Source: Macrothele yani
Lineage: Eukaryota; Arthropoda; Arachnida; Araneae; Macrothelidae
Length of the DNA: 64,000 nt
Reading direction: 5' to 3'
Assembly: GCA_039090855.1 (NCBI GenBank)
Contig: CM077010.1
Location: forward strand, 48,068,905-48,132,904
How positions within the stretch are numbered: position 1 is the stretch's first letter; every line of letters starts with the position of its first letter. This document shows positions 10,483 to 19,502 of the stretch, piece after piece. The notes below the pieces were generated by a model. That model was not told the origin of the DNA. It was given only the letters and a program-made list of their open reading frames with translations, and made no database searches. Made by a program: the position numbers and the translations under genes.

Positions 10483-11893
10483 TACTGCTGGCCACCCAAA
10501 ATGCGACACCAAGAAGGAAGCATCCGATTCGCCTGAAATTCGCAGCAATGCGTCGCCCGCGAGAGGACATGCAATCGATTAGCATTGCAGGCCATATGAA
10601 AATCATGTGCGCCCGGCACGCCACCGAGAAGCACTATAAGAAGGGTGCACAGAAGGCGGGGTGTAAGTAGTGGAAGTGTGTTGTGCGGGCGGACCTGTGC
10701 GTGGGAAGCTTCCTTATGCCTCATCGCAGGATACGGCAGTCATTCCAGCACGTTTCGGAGTTCGACAGAGGACGAATAGTGACATATCGCGACAGCGGTT
10801 TATCGTACCGAGACATCGGCACCCGTGTGGGACGACATCCGGCCACAGTAAGGCGAGTATGGATTCGGTGGGTGCAGGAGAGACGGACGGACCGATGTGA
10901 GCGATTGCCGCAGCCGCGGCACACCACCGAACGAGATTACCCGGCATGTTGTGCGGCGGGCATTGACAGCTCGCACCGCCACATCACGAACGTTAGCGCA
11001 GGAATTAGGATGTGTTGCGCAACAACCTGTGTCAGCACGTGCCGTTCGACGTCGTCTGCAGGAGCGGGGACTTGTCGCACGGCGCCCATTGCTCCGATTA
11101 CCATTGACGTTACACCACCGGCGGGTGTGGCGGCAGTGGACCGTTGAATGCCGCACCTGGACTACGGAATGGCACGACATTGTCTTCTCCGACAAATCCC
11201 GCTTCTGCTTGCAACACCACGATGGTCGGGTCCACGTATGACGGTACTGCGGCGAGAGACTGTATGGCGCCTGCATTATGCATCGCCATACCGGTCCGTT
11301 GCCTGGCGTTATAGTTTGGGGCGCAATTGGATATGACTCCCGCAACCCTCTGGAACACATCGCCGGTACAGTCAACAGCCACCGCTACATCTCCGACGTT
11401 TTAGAGCCTGTAGTCCTCCCTTACCTGTAGGACCTGCCAGAGGCCACGTTTCAACAGGACAATGCGCGCCCGCACGTGGCACGTATCATGCAACAATTCT
11501 TCACGGCCCACCAGGTGTCACTGCTGCCGTGGCCCGCCTCTTCTTCATTTATGTCGCCCATCGAACACGTCTGTTCGCTGATCGGCAACCGAGTGGCCCG
11601 GCAAACACCACCCGTGGCTACGCCTGATGAACTGTGGCAACTTGTGGAAGCAGCCCGGACCGACATATCTTAAGCCCATATCCAAAGCCTCTTTCGTTCG
11701 ATGCCGCGGCGTGTAGCGGCAGTTATTGCCAGCCATGGGGGCCACACGAACTATTGATGTCTGCGTGTTCCGCAAGTCGCACGGGCCTGTAAGCTCAATC
11801 GCTTCATCTTTGTATATGTTGTTATGTGTCCAGTAAATCTGGCTTTAGTGTCTTGTGCCCTTCTTGGTGTTGCATTTTGGGTGGCCAGCAGTG
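10483..11893 (+). mobile_element. Tc1-A element, copy 1
   Basis: Terminal repeats 'ACTGCTGGCCACCCAAAATG' (from 10484) and the mirror 'TTTTGGGTGGCCAGCAGTG' (ending 11893) enclose a Tc1-type transposase. TA at 10481-10482 and 11894-11895 is the target duplication. It sits inside a LINE read on the minus strand, which continues on both sides. Length is 1411 bp. Confidence 0.9.
10716..11757 (+). pseudogene. Tc1-A transposase, copy 1 (broken)
   Basis: Tc1 transposase is a DDE enzyme that excises and reinserts its own element at TA. The N-terminal helix-turn-helix reads 'FDRGRIVTYRDSGLSYRDIG' (10767 on). Catalytic motifs are 'FSDKSRF' near 11188 (family DES, here Glu to Lys, Asp kept), 'QQDNARPHVA' near 11452, and 'SPIEHV' near 11560 (Glu of DD34E kept, the preceding SPDM changed to SFM). 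A frameshift near 10935 and stops at 11239, near 11430 and at 11671 disable it. I start at the ATG beginning 'MPHRRIRQSF', as in the other copies. Confidence 0.88.
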
Positions 11894-11895
11894 TA

Positions 11896-12190
11896 TATTT
11901 TGAATGTCAGTAGTCTTTGATTCTCTCTAAAAGCCGTTTTTGGAATCCCCAATCGCATTCTAATTCCCTTTTCACATCTCGACCTTCAGTAATAATTTGA
12001 CCCAAATAGCGGAATGATTTAACTTGTTCGATGCATTGCCCTTCAAGTTTAAGGAAAGCCTGTTTAGGATCCTTCCCTATTACCATTATTTTTGTCTTAT
12101 TTTTATTTATCTTCATTCTATAGATATCAGCATTTTTGTTATCAATATCCTCTACATTTTATTCATGGGGGGGGGGGTGATAACGCTTTG
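11896..12190 (-). pseudogene. LINE ORF2 (RTE-like), part 2
   Basis: Minus strand: 'MKINKNKTKIMVIGKDPKQ' (12060-12116), then 'LEGQCIEQVKSFRYLGQIIT' (about 12000-12060). This is the conserved stretch just after the FADD box in RTE-type reverse transcriptases (MK.N..KTK.M..GK...V..F.YLG..I). It joins the piece at 10005-10482 once the Tc1-A insertion is removed. The RT palm itself is absent. Confidence 0.75.
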
Positions 12191-12573
12191 TGAAATTTTT
12201 GGAAAGCGAAATTCCGCCCATCCGTTACCTTCCGCTCCAAGCAGCTGCTCCCTTTGTTTAAGGGGAAATACAGGACTGAGAGGGAAGGGGACTTCAGGCA
12301 GATAAACGTTGCGTTTAGTGTCCTCAAAAATAGAAAGAAGTAAAAGGCTATCTGACAAAGCAAGATAGCCTGTATCAAAAGAGGGAGGTAGATAACGCGG
12401 CCAGTACTACTTTTGGGTGAAAAGACTCCTTGTTCTCGGCTATAAAACAGAATAAGGCTATAGGAAACTGTTCAATATTCAAAATCGTGTACAAGAGTTG
12501 CGTTGTCAACCACGCACCCATACAGAACGCGCTTCGATGCCTTGCTTTCCGGCTTGAGTCGGTCCTAAACATA
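12191..12573. other. no recognisable feature (poly-G at about 12167)
   Basis: A G run at 12167-12177 and otherwise unremarkable sequence up to the terminal repeat of the next element. Confidence 0.5.
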
Positions 12574-13753
12574 CACGGTCGTATGAGAATAATATGTCCA
12601 CCCTCGGAATCACAGTATACCCGCCCAGGCTTGTCACAGAGTGCACGTGACAAGGTCGACAACACAGAGAAATAAGCTGCATGTCAGGACAGATGAGCCA
12701 TAGTGCGACACGTGAACATAATGGACAGAGGTACTGATTTGACGGACGTTCAAAAAGGAATGATCACCCGCTACCGCGCCAAGGGTGGAAGCATCTCAGA
12801 AACAGCAGACTTCGTGGACTGTTCGCGAGGTGCTGTGGTAAGGGTGTACCAATAATGGAGCGCTGGCATACCGAGTACCTCATGACGTCATAACTCTGGA
12901 TCCCCAATGGTCATCGACCCCAGAGGTGAACGTCGACTGGTAAAGGGCAATCGACGCGCAACAGTGCAGCAATTGAGGACGAAACTGAACGCTGGGGCAC
13001 CCAGATACGTGTCTCCGATAATAGTAAAGCGAACCCTGTTACGCATGGGTCCCCAGAGCCGACGCTGAGTCAAGGAGCCCATGTTAACCCAGGTCCATCG
13101 TAAACGAGGCCTACAGTTCGCACGAGACTACTGACATTGGACAGTGGAAGAGTTGGAAAAGGTTGCCATCTCCGACGAATTGAGGTTTCTGTTCCACAGA
13201 AGTGACGGGCGGTGATGGATACGGCGTCAGATACACAAGAACCAACACCCGGAAATCCTTGTTGGTCAAGTACAGGCCTGCGGTGAGAGTGTGCATGTCT
13301 GGGAAATGTTTTCCTGGTATGACCTGGGACCACTGGATGCGTCCCTGAACGCCAATGGCTACCTGTCCATCCTCGCTGACCACATGTATCCCTTCATGTT
13401 GGACGTTTACCCTGGTGGTGATGGTGGCAACCAACAGAATAATACGCCATGCCACGTTGCTACTGCTTCCGGAAACACGACAGCGATTGCTCCGTTCTCT
13501 CTTGGCTGGCGAAATCGCCCGACCTCAATCCCATAGAGCACCTGAGGGACTATTTGGATCGACAGGTTTGACGTGCCGACCCACAACCATGGGACCTCCG
13601 TGCTCTGCTGCAGTCCGAATGGGAACGTGTACCTCGGGCAATCTTCCAGGGCCTCATTGGGTCTATGCCACGCCGTCTAGCCGCAGTCATCCGGGCCAAG
13701 GGTGATTATTCCCATTATTAGGTAGGTGGTCATGTTATTCTGATACGACTGGG
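12574..13753 (+). mobile_element. Tc1-B element
   Basis: The left end begins 'CACGGTCGTATGAGAATAAT'. The right end, read in reverse, begins 'CCCAGTCGTATCAGAATAAC', an inverted repeat of about 29 bp with mismatches. TA flanks both ends (12572-12573 and 13754-13755). Length is 1180 bp. A second copy starts at 63826 and runs off the window. Confidence 0.85.
12721..13721 (+). pseudogene. Tc1-B transposase (broken)
   Basis: From the ATG at 12721 the reading is 'MDRGTDLTDVQKGMITRY', a helix-turn-helix start, then 'GGSISETADFVDCSRGAVVR'. The catalytic core is worn: 'AISDELRFLFHRSDGR' near 13170 (first Asp kept, DES changed to DEL), 'MFSWYDLGPL' near 13310, and a worn second-Asp region near 13450. 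A 'LNPIEHLRDY'-like motif near 13530 holds the third acidic residue, and the end is 'GDYSHY'. At least five stops and several frameshifts are present. Confidence 0.8.
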
Positions 13754-13899
13754 TACGTTTTCATATGTAAAAATTAATATCCAAATTCGGAAGAACGTGC
13801 TGACCTACACTCACATCACATTAAACTACTTCTTCCCCCTATTATGCAGAGAATAAAACCCATTCTTAACTAATATTAGCTCAAAGTACACCAGACTGT
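13754..13899. other. no gene; 11-bp direct repeat partner
   Basis: 'CCCATTCTTAA' at 13859-13869 recurs at 17396-17406, just outside the inverted repeat described for the mariner. Nothing else is recognised. Confidence 0.45.
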
Positions 13900-13935
13900 G
13901 CACAATCAAAAAGCGCTTATAGCGTTGTAACATCC

Positions 13936-14064
13936 GTTTATTTACTGGCGTAAGACGTGTATAGATTCGTTTAATTTTTACGTCTACCTATTGCCTTGAG
14001 AAAGCCTCTCAGTGGAGAGCGAAAGCTTAGCAAATCTATATACCTCTCACACCAGTAAATAAAC
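13936..14064. repeat. small palindromic element with central stem-loop
   Basis: Arms of about 30 bp ('GTTTATTTACTGG..GT.AGA..TATAGATT' and its mirror) surround 'ccttgagaaagcc' + hairpin 'CTCTC-agtg-GAGAG' + 'cgaaagctt' (13994-14028). The same 'ccttga.aaagcc-hairpin-cgaaagctt' frame occurs after the Penelope-like ORF at 40164-40200. Confidence 0.6.
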
Positions 14065-14396
14065 AGATTTCATCAAGTAACAACAAAAGTATTTGCCGTT
14101 TTTTCGAGGGAGCAAAAGAAGCACCTTGTAATAATGGAATTGCCGGAGAGATGGCGTACGTTCCTCCCACGGTATATCGTCAGCTGAAACCCTAAGATGC
14201 CCTGCGCATGTGAATCAGAGGAGTAAGCAGTTTGGTAGGGGAAAGGCGTGAGATTACAATGGTGGTATCTGTGTAAATTATTCATGGATGTTTGTTGTAC
14301 GAATATAAACTCCGTTCATCTGCTGCAGAAACAACTCGTCGCATTTTCTCAGCATTCGGAGCACATGTGATGAAGGAACGCAGAACTTTCGGAATT

Positions 14397-15160
14397 GGTT
14401 TCGAAAGTTCAGAGACGGAGATGAATCCCTTCAAAAAAAGTCCTGGAGTGGTCGTCCTGTCAGCCTTGACACAGAAGCCCTGAAAGCTGCTTTTGAGAAG
14501 GACAGTAGCCAAACATGCCAGGAACTAGCCGTGGTTTCGAAAGTTCAGAGACGGAGATGGATCCCTTCAAGACAAGCCCTGGAGTGATCGTCCTCTCAGC
14601 CTTGACACAGAATCTCTGAAAGTTGCTATTGAGAAGGACAGTAGCCAAACATGCCAGCAACTAGCCAGGTTTCGAAAGTTCAGAGACGGAGATGAATCCC
14701 TTCAAGACAAGTCCTAGACACAGAAGCCCTGAAAGTTTCTATTGAGGACAGTAGCCAAACATGCCAGGTACTAGCCGCGGTTTCGGAAGTTCAGAGACAG
14801 AAATGAATCCCTTCAAGACAAGTCCTGGAGTGATCGTCCTGTCAGCCTTGACACAGAAGCCCTGAAAGCTGCTTTTGAGAATGACAGTAGCCAAACATGC
14901 CAGCAACTAGCCAGGTTTCGAAAGTTCAGAGACGGAGATGAATCCCTTCAAGACAAGTCCTAGACACAGAAGCCCTGAAAGTTTCTATTGAGGACAGTAG
15001 CCAAACATGCCAGGTACTAGCCGCGGTTTCGGAAGTTCAGAGACAGAAATGAATCCCTTCAAGACAAGTCCTGGAGTGATCGTCCTGTCAGCCTTGACAC
15101 AGAAGCCCTGAAATTTGCAAATTGAACAGGGCAGTAGCCAAACATGCCAGGAACTAGACA
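14397..15160 (+). repeat. tandem amplification inside the mariner transposase
   Basis: Six units start 'ggtttcgaaagttcagaga' or 'ggtttcggaagttcagaga' at about 14397, 14532, 14667, 14779, 14914 and 15026, with spacings 135, 135, 112, 135 and 112. The short units lack 23 bp after 'caagtcct'. Units 3+4 and 5+6 form the same short-long pair, a 247-bp higher-order duplication. Each unit encodes the 'FRSGDESLQDK..GRP' linker and 'LDTEALKAA.EKDSSQTCQE' part of the N-terminal DNA-binding region. Confidence 0.9.
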
Positions 15161-15839
15161 TTTGGTGTTAGTGATGAAACCGTCCGAAGACATCTGCGTG
15201 CAACAGGTAAGGCATACAAATTGTCTAAGTGGGTCCCTCACGAGTTGTATGCAGTGAACAAATAGCAGCGTCTTTTAGCTTGTCTTGCATTGCTGTCTCG
15301 CTATGACAAGGAGCCATTTTTGGATAGGGTTCTCATGTGTGATGAGAAGTGGGTCCACTGCAGCACCCCAAAACGTTCCAGACATTGGTTGTCCACCAGT
15401 GACTCAATTCCTCACATATCAAAGCTAGCACTGCATCCAGGTAAAGTTATGTAAAGTTATGCTGTGTGTATGGTGGACATCACGTGGTATTATTTATTAT
15501 GAACTCTTGCAAAGCGGCCAAACGATTGCCACTACAGTATATTGTGAACAACTGAAACGTGTGCATGAGAACCTGAAAGAGAAGGAAGCAGTACTGGTCA
15601 ACAGAAAGGGAATCCTGGTCCTTCAAAATAACTCTCGTGCCCACTCCGCTTCATTGAACAGAAACATTATCAAAGAACTTGGTTGAGAGACTTTATGTCA
15701 TCCAGCTTATTCACCAGGTATCTCTCCTTCAGACTACCATTTGCGTGAACACGACTTCTCCAACTTTGATGAGTCGTTCGCTGCTCTCCAAAACCTTTTC
15801 TCTTCCCATTACCCGACACTTTATACGTAGGGTTATATA

Positions 15840-17222
15840 CACTGCTGGCCACACAAAATGCAACACCAAGAAGGACACGAGATAGCAAAGCCAGATTTAC
15901 TGGACACATAACAACAGATACAAAGATGAAACGATTGAGCTTACAGGTCCGTGCGACTTGCGGAACACGCAGACATCAATAGTTCGTGTGGCCCCCATGG
16001 CTGGCAATAGCAACCGCTACACGCCGCGGCATCGAACGAAAGAGGCTTTGGATGTGGGCTTGGAGTATGTTGGTCCAGGCTGCTTTCACACGTTCATCAG
16101 GCGTAGCAGCAGGTGGTGCTTGCCGGGCCACTCGGTTACCGATCAGCGACCAAACGTGTTCGATGGGCGACATATCGGGAGAACAGGCGGGCCACGGCAG
16201 CAGTGACACCTGGTGGGCAGTGAAGAATTGTTGCACGATGCGTGCCACGTGCGGGCGCGCATTGTCCTGTTGAAACGTGGCAGCTGGCAGGTCCTGCAGG
16301 TAATGGAGGACTACAGGCTCCAAAACGTCGGAGTTGTAGCGGTGGCTGTTGAGTGTACCGGCGATGCGTACCATAGAGCTGCGGGTGTCATATCCAATTG
16401 CGTCCCAAACCATTACGCTAGGAGACGGACCGGTATGGTGATGAATATTGCAGGCGTCATACAGTCTCTCACCGTGGTGCCGCCACAAGCTGATCCGACC
16501 ATCTTGGCGTTGCAGGCAGAAGCGGGATTCGTCGTAGAAGACAATTTCGTGCCATTCTGTAGTCCAGGTACGGCGTTCAACGGCCCACTGCCGCCGCACT
16601 CGCCGGTGGTGTAACGTCAATGGTAATCGGAGCAATGGGAACCGTGTGACAAGTCCCCGCTCCTGAAGACGACGCCGAACGGTACGTGCTGCCACATCTT
16701 AATTCCTGCGCTAACGTTCGTGATGTGGTGATGCGAGCCGTCAATGGCCGCCGCACAACATGCCGGTCCTCTCGTTCGGTTGTGTGCCGCGGCTGCGGCA
16801 ATCGCTCACGTCGGTCCGTCCGTCCCTCCTGCACCCACCGAATCTATACTCTCCTCAATGTGGCTGGATGTCGTCCCACACGGGCGCCGATGTCTCGGTA
16901 CGATAAACCGCTGTCGCTATAAGCCACTATTCGTCCTCTGTCGAACTCCGAAATGTGCTGGAATGACTGCCGTATCCTGCGACGAAACATCAGGAAGCTT
17001 CCTACGCACCGGTCCGGAAGCGCAACAGACTTCCACTACTTACACCCCGCCTTCTGTGCACCCTTCTTATAGTGCTTCTCGGTGGCGTGCCAGGCGTACA
17101 TGATTTGCATATGCCCTTCAATGCTAATCGTTTGCATGTCCTCTCGCGGGCGACGCATGCTGCGAATTTCAGGCGAATCGGATGCTTCCTTCTTGGTGTT
17201 GCATTTTGGCTGGCCAGCAATG
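15840..17222 (-). mobile_element. Tc1-A element, copy 2
   Basis: Terminal repeats 'CACTGCTGGCCACACAAAAT' (15840) and the mirror ending 'GGCTGGCCAGCAATG' (17222), with TA at 15838-15839 and 17223-17224. It splits a mariner whose C-terminus resumes at once on the right. Length is 1383 bp. Confidence 0.92.
15976..16990 (-). pseudogene. Tc1-A transposase, copy 2 (frameshifted)
   Basis: The C-terminal 239 residues are open and keep the full DD34E set: 'FYDESRFC' (about 16520), 'QQDNARPHVARI' (about 16265) and 'SPDMSPIEHVW' (about 16160), ending 'SHGGHTNY'. The N-terminal half is broken by shifts near 16690 and 16835, which separate 'LAQEL' and 'VQEGRTDRRERL' from 'FDRGRIVAY.DSGLSYRDIG'. The start is the ATG at 16990, in the same position as the best copy's start. 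Confidence 0.88.
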
Positions 17223-17406
17223 TACATGTATAAGTTGTTAACACTTTGGCAGAACTTTGTTGATGCCCATAGTAATTATTTTGTTGAATAAATTGCTTTT
17301 CTACTACATATGTTTCATGCTTTGTCTCAATCTCCGAAAACGGCGAATACTTGTGTGTTCACCTGATACAACGCTATAAGCGCTTTTTGATTGTGCCCAT
17401 TCTTAA

Positions 17407-18320
17407 TTTTTTTCCTGCAAAGAGGTTTGAATTATTTTAGGATCTCATTCACTTTCCGTGGTGTTTTAAGTAACTGGAATTCGATGTAGATCTCTTATCT
17501 GAGCACAGAATACCGGCACAGAAAGATCATCATATTTTATGTTAAACCCAAGAATGAAACACCGAAGTGCAAGCGGAATGGAAGGCACTGACGGCCGAAG
17601 CTAATGTTAATCCTATTAAATCCAGGATCTGTCCTTTATCGTTTTCTTTTTTAATTCAATAAACTGTCATCCTTAAAAGGTACGCGGCGGAAATAAGGTT
17701 TGAAAGCTTATTAATCCTGATTCTGGGGATGTCTTCGGCTATTAAATGAGCAAAAAGCAGTAAAAATACCCTCAGCAAGGCAGTTATAATTTAATAGCGC
17801 AACAGTCAAGCATGGTCATAAAGCGCCAAACAGAATTCAGGGAGAAAATTAAAAAAAAAGAACAAGGAGATGAGTTCAGCCGTAATCAGACAACGAGTGC
17901 AATAGAAAATGTTGGTTAAATTAGGTATCTTGTGCAATGAGCGAGAATTCAACGTGCCGTTCTCGTGTTCCATAAATTTGAGGTATTTTAATAATGCTAA
18001 GCAGCCACAGGGCCAGACAGAGACCCATGTCGCGATACAATGCCGATGGCAGTATCAGTACACGTTTTTGACGTGGGACTACGTCTAACTCTGCGGATAG
18101 TATGGGGCGACTTACGGCCAGCCGCCTGTGACAAAAATAGGCCCCAATTGAAACAATTATAGCGTTAAAAATACGTGCTAATCGTGTTAGCATATTCGTA
18201 AACAGCATGGAGTCCAATTCGCGTCTGCGCAATACATCGTGCGCGCGACACTGCCCTGGCTCCCTGTGCGCTGGGGAGATGATGGAATCTTTCAGGGTGT
18301 GCCGCTGCATTTGACTCAGT
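17407..18320. other. no recognisable feature
   Basis: Only an open stretch on minus (17921-18310), with no family resemblance and no supporting start context, which I regard as chance. Confidence 0.45.
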
Positions 18321-18321
18321 C

Positions 18322-18640
18322 TATCTCGGCAACCGTGAGCGCAACACGACTGTGCGTGGTATCGTTTTAAAGCTCTCGACGAGATCTACTCAAATATACG
18401 AAGAACATTTCGCTGTGGTTTGAACTGAACATTTTGAAAATTGTTTTTCTTGTGAACCGGTGAACACTTTTGACAATATCGCGGTTTATCTGGACAACCG
18501 TGAGGGCAAAGAGACCGTGCGTGGTATCGTTTTAAAGCTCTCGACGAAATCTATTCAAATATATAAAGAACACATTGCGGTGGCTTAAAGAAAAATCTTA
18601 AAAAAGTTGTTTTCCTGTGAACGGGTTACAATTTTCGACA
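18322..18640 (+). repeat. two-copy tandem repeat of about 165 bp
   Basis: 'ctatctcggcaaccgtgagc' at 18321 and 'tttatctggacaaccgtgag' at 18486 begin two diverged copies. Both contain 'gtgcgtggtatcgttttaaa' (18352 and 18517) and end with a 'gtgaac.ggt.a.a.ttt.gacaat' stretch. The second copy ends right at the ATG of the basic ORF below, so it may be a leader or promoter duplication. Confidence 0.7.
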
Positions 18641-19060
18641 ATGCCGCGGAATTCGCAGAATGAACGCAAGCAAAAGTGGAGAAAATCAAGACGAGAGGCA
18701 AGAGCAAGTGATGCTGAATGTAAGAAGCCCAAGAAGACTGCAGCCCAATGAACCACAGAGTATCGAGAACGCCTGAAAGCAGCCGCCGCCAAACAAAAAT
18801 CCAACACACCAATCGCTGTCCTACGTTCTAAATTGATGGCTCAATCAGAACTGAACTTACCTGTTTTGTTTTGTTTTCTGAATCGGTTCACAGCAATCGA
18901 AAGGACACCACGCCGTGTAACTTCATGGCCTAACGATAGACTGCCATGCCCTCTTTGTGAGAAGCTGTCGTTTATTAGAACGGTTGTACGACAGTGGCTT
19001 GACAGTGCTACATGTGAAAAACAGCGGTGTTCCATTTTGGCTCTCCTTTACACTGTATGA
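18641..19060 (+). pseudogene. unidentified basic ORF with one internal stop
   Basis: From the ATG at 18641 the product begins 'MPRNSQNERKQKWRKSRREA' and stays Lys/Arg/Ala-rich ('YRERLKAAAAKQKS') after one TGA near 18749. It then becomes a less basic tail with 'CPLCEKLSF' and 'CEKQRC', possibly a Cys-rich zinc site. The Arg-rich 'NER...R.REARA' start recalls N-termini seen in large mobile-element proteins, but I do not recognise the family. No terminal repeats were found around it. Confidence 0.4.
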
Positions 19061-19502
19061 TCGACATCATCAGTTGTGAATGAAGGTGTTTACAAAATAT
19101 CGTTCTTCATTTACAATTACCGTATGGATGAAGCGCGGTAGACTGTCGTCTTCACAACAACTATCGTAAATAGACATGAACTCTGCATCCAGTTAGGAGG
19201 ACTACGAGCTGAACCACGCAACCTAAGTCTGAAAACTTGCAAGGCTGACCGCATCACTGACGTAACAGTAGTGGGATAAAAATATCACGTGTATGCCAGA
19301 AGACAGCAGTCCTTGGCCAATCAGCGAACAGCTGGAAACCGGTTTCTACCAGAACCGACAAGCGGCAGACGAGCATTAAGGAAGCCATAGCAAGCGTTCT
19401 CGTCTCATTTCCGTTTAGCCACGGAAGAGCAAAGAGTAAACATCCTTTTATTGTTGGAAACTTGGTAAATGATTTTTAAATCATAAATCAGAAACTTGGT
19501 AT
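19061..19502. other. no recognisable feature
   Basis: No gene or repeat recognised before the LINE tail. Confidence 0.45.

Larger units (their letters stand above)
14270..17294 (+). pseudogene. mariner transposase, interrupted (two parts)
   Basis: The part before the Tc1-A insertion reads 'LYEYKLRSSAAETTRRIFSA' (14295 on), the amplified segment 14397-15160, 'FGVSDETVRRHLRATGKAYK' (15150-15220), 'FLDRVLMCDEKWVHCSTPKR' (15317-15375, first Asp), 'LCVWWTSRGIIYYELL' (15460) and 'LVLQNNSRAHSASL' (15618). In that last motif the family has QDNARPHSA, so the second catalytic Asp is Asn. Next is 'YSPGISPSDYHL' (15710; SPD is SPG, so the third Asp is gone). The final 'WQNFVDAHSNYFVE' lies beyond the Tc1 at 17250-17291. 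Frames shift several times. Confidence 0.85.
13900..17396 (+). mobile_element. mariner-type element, nested and internally amplified
   Basis: A perfect 30-bp inverted repeat (13900-13929 and 17367-17396, 'GCACAATCAAAAAGCGCTTA' onward) brackets a mariner transposase relic (14270-15837 plus 17225-17294). Taking out the 1383-bp Tc1-A insertion, about 130 bp of palindrome (13936-14064) and the extra tandem units (14532-15160) leaves about 1.35 kb, the normal length of a mariner. No TA lies at the outer ends, so treating this repeat as the mariner terminus is an inference. Confidence 0.5.

Noticed and set aside
13859..13869. CCCATTCTTAA as a plain target-site duplication of the mariner
   Set aside because: Mariners duplicate TA only, and the left copy is 30 bp away from the inverted repeat; kept as an unexplained observation.
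13994..14028. Hammerhead ribozyme
   Set aside because: A GAAA-like segment after a hairpin is present, but the invariant CUGANGA does not occur; reported only as a shared stem-loop.
17921..18310. 129-codon minus-strand reading frame
   Set aside because: No recognised domain, no supporting context, composition consistent with chance.
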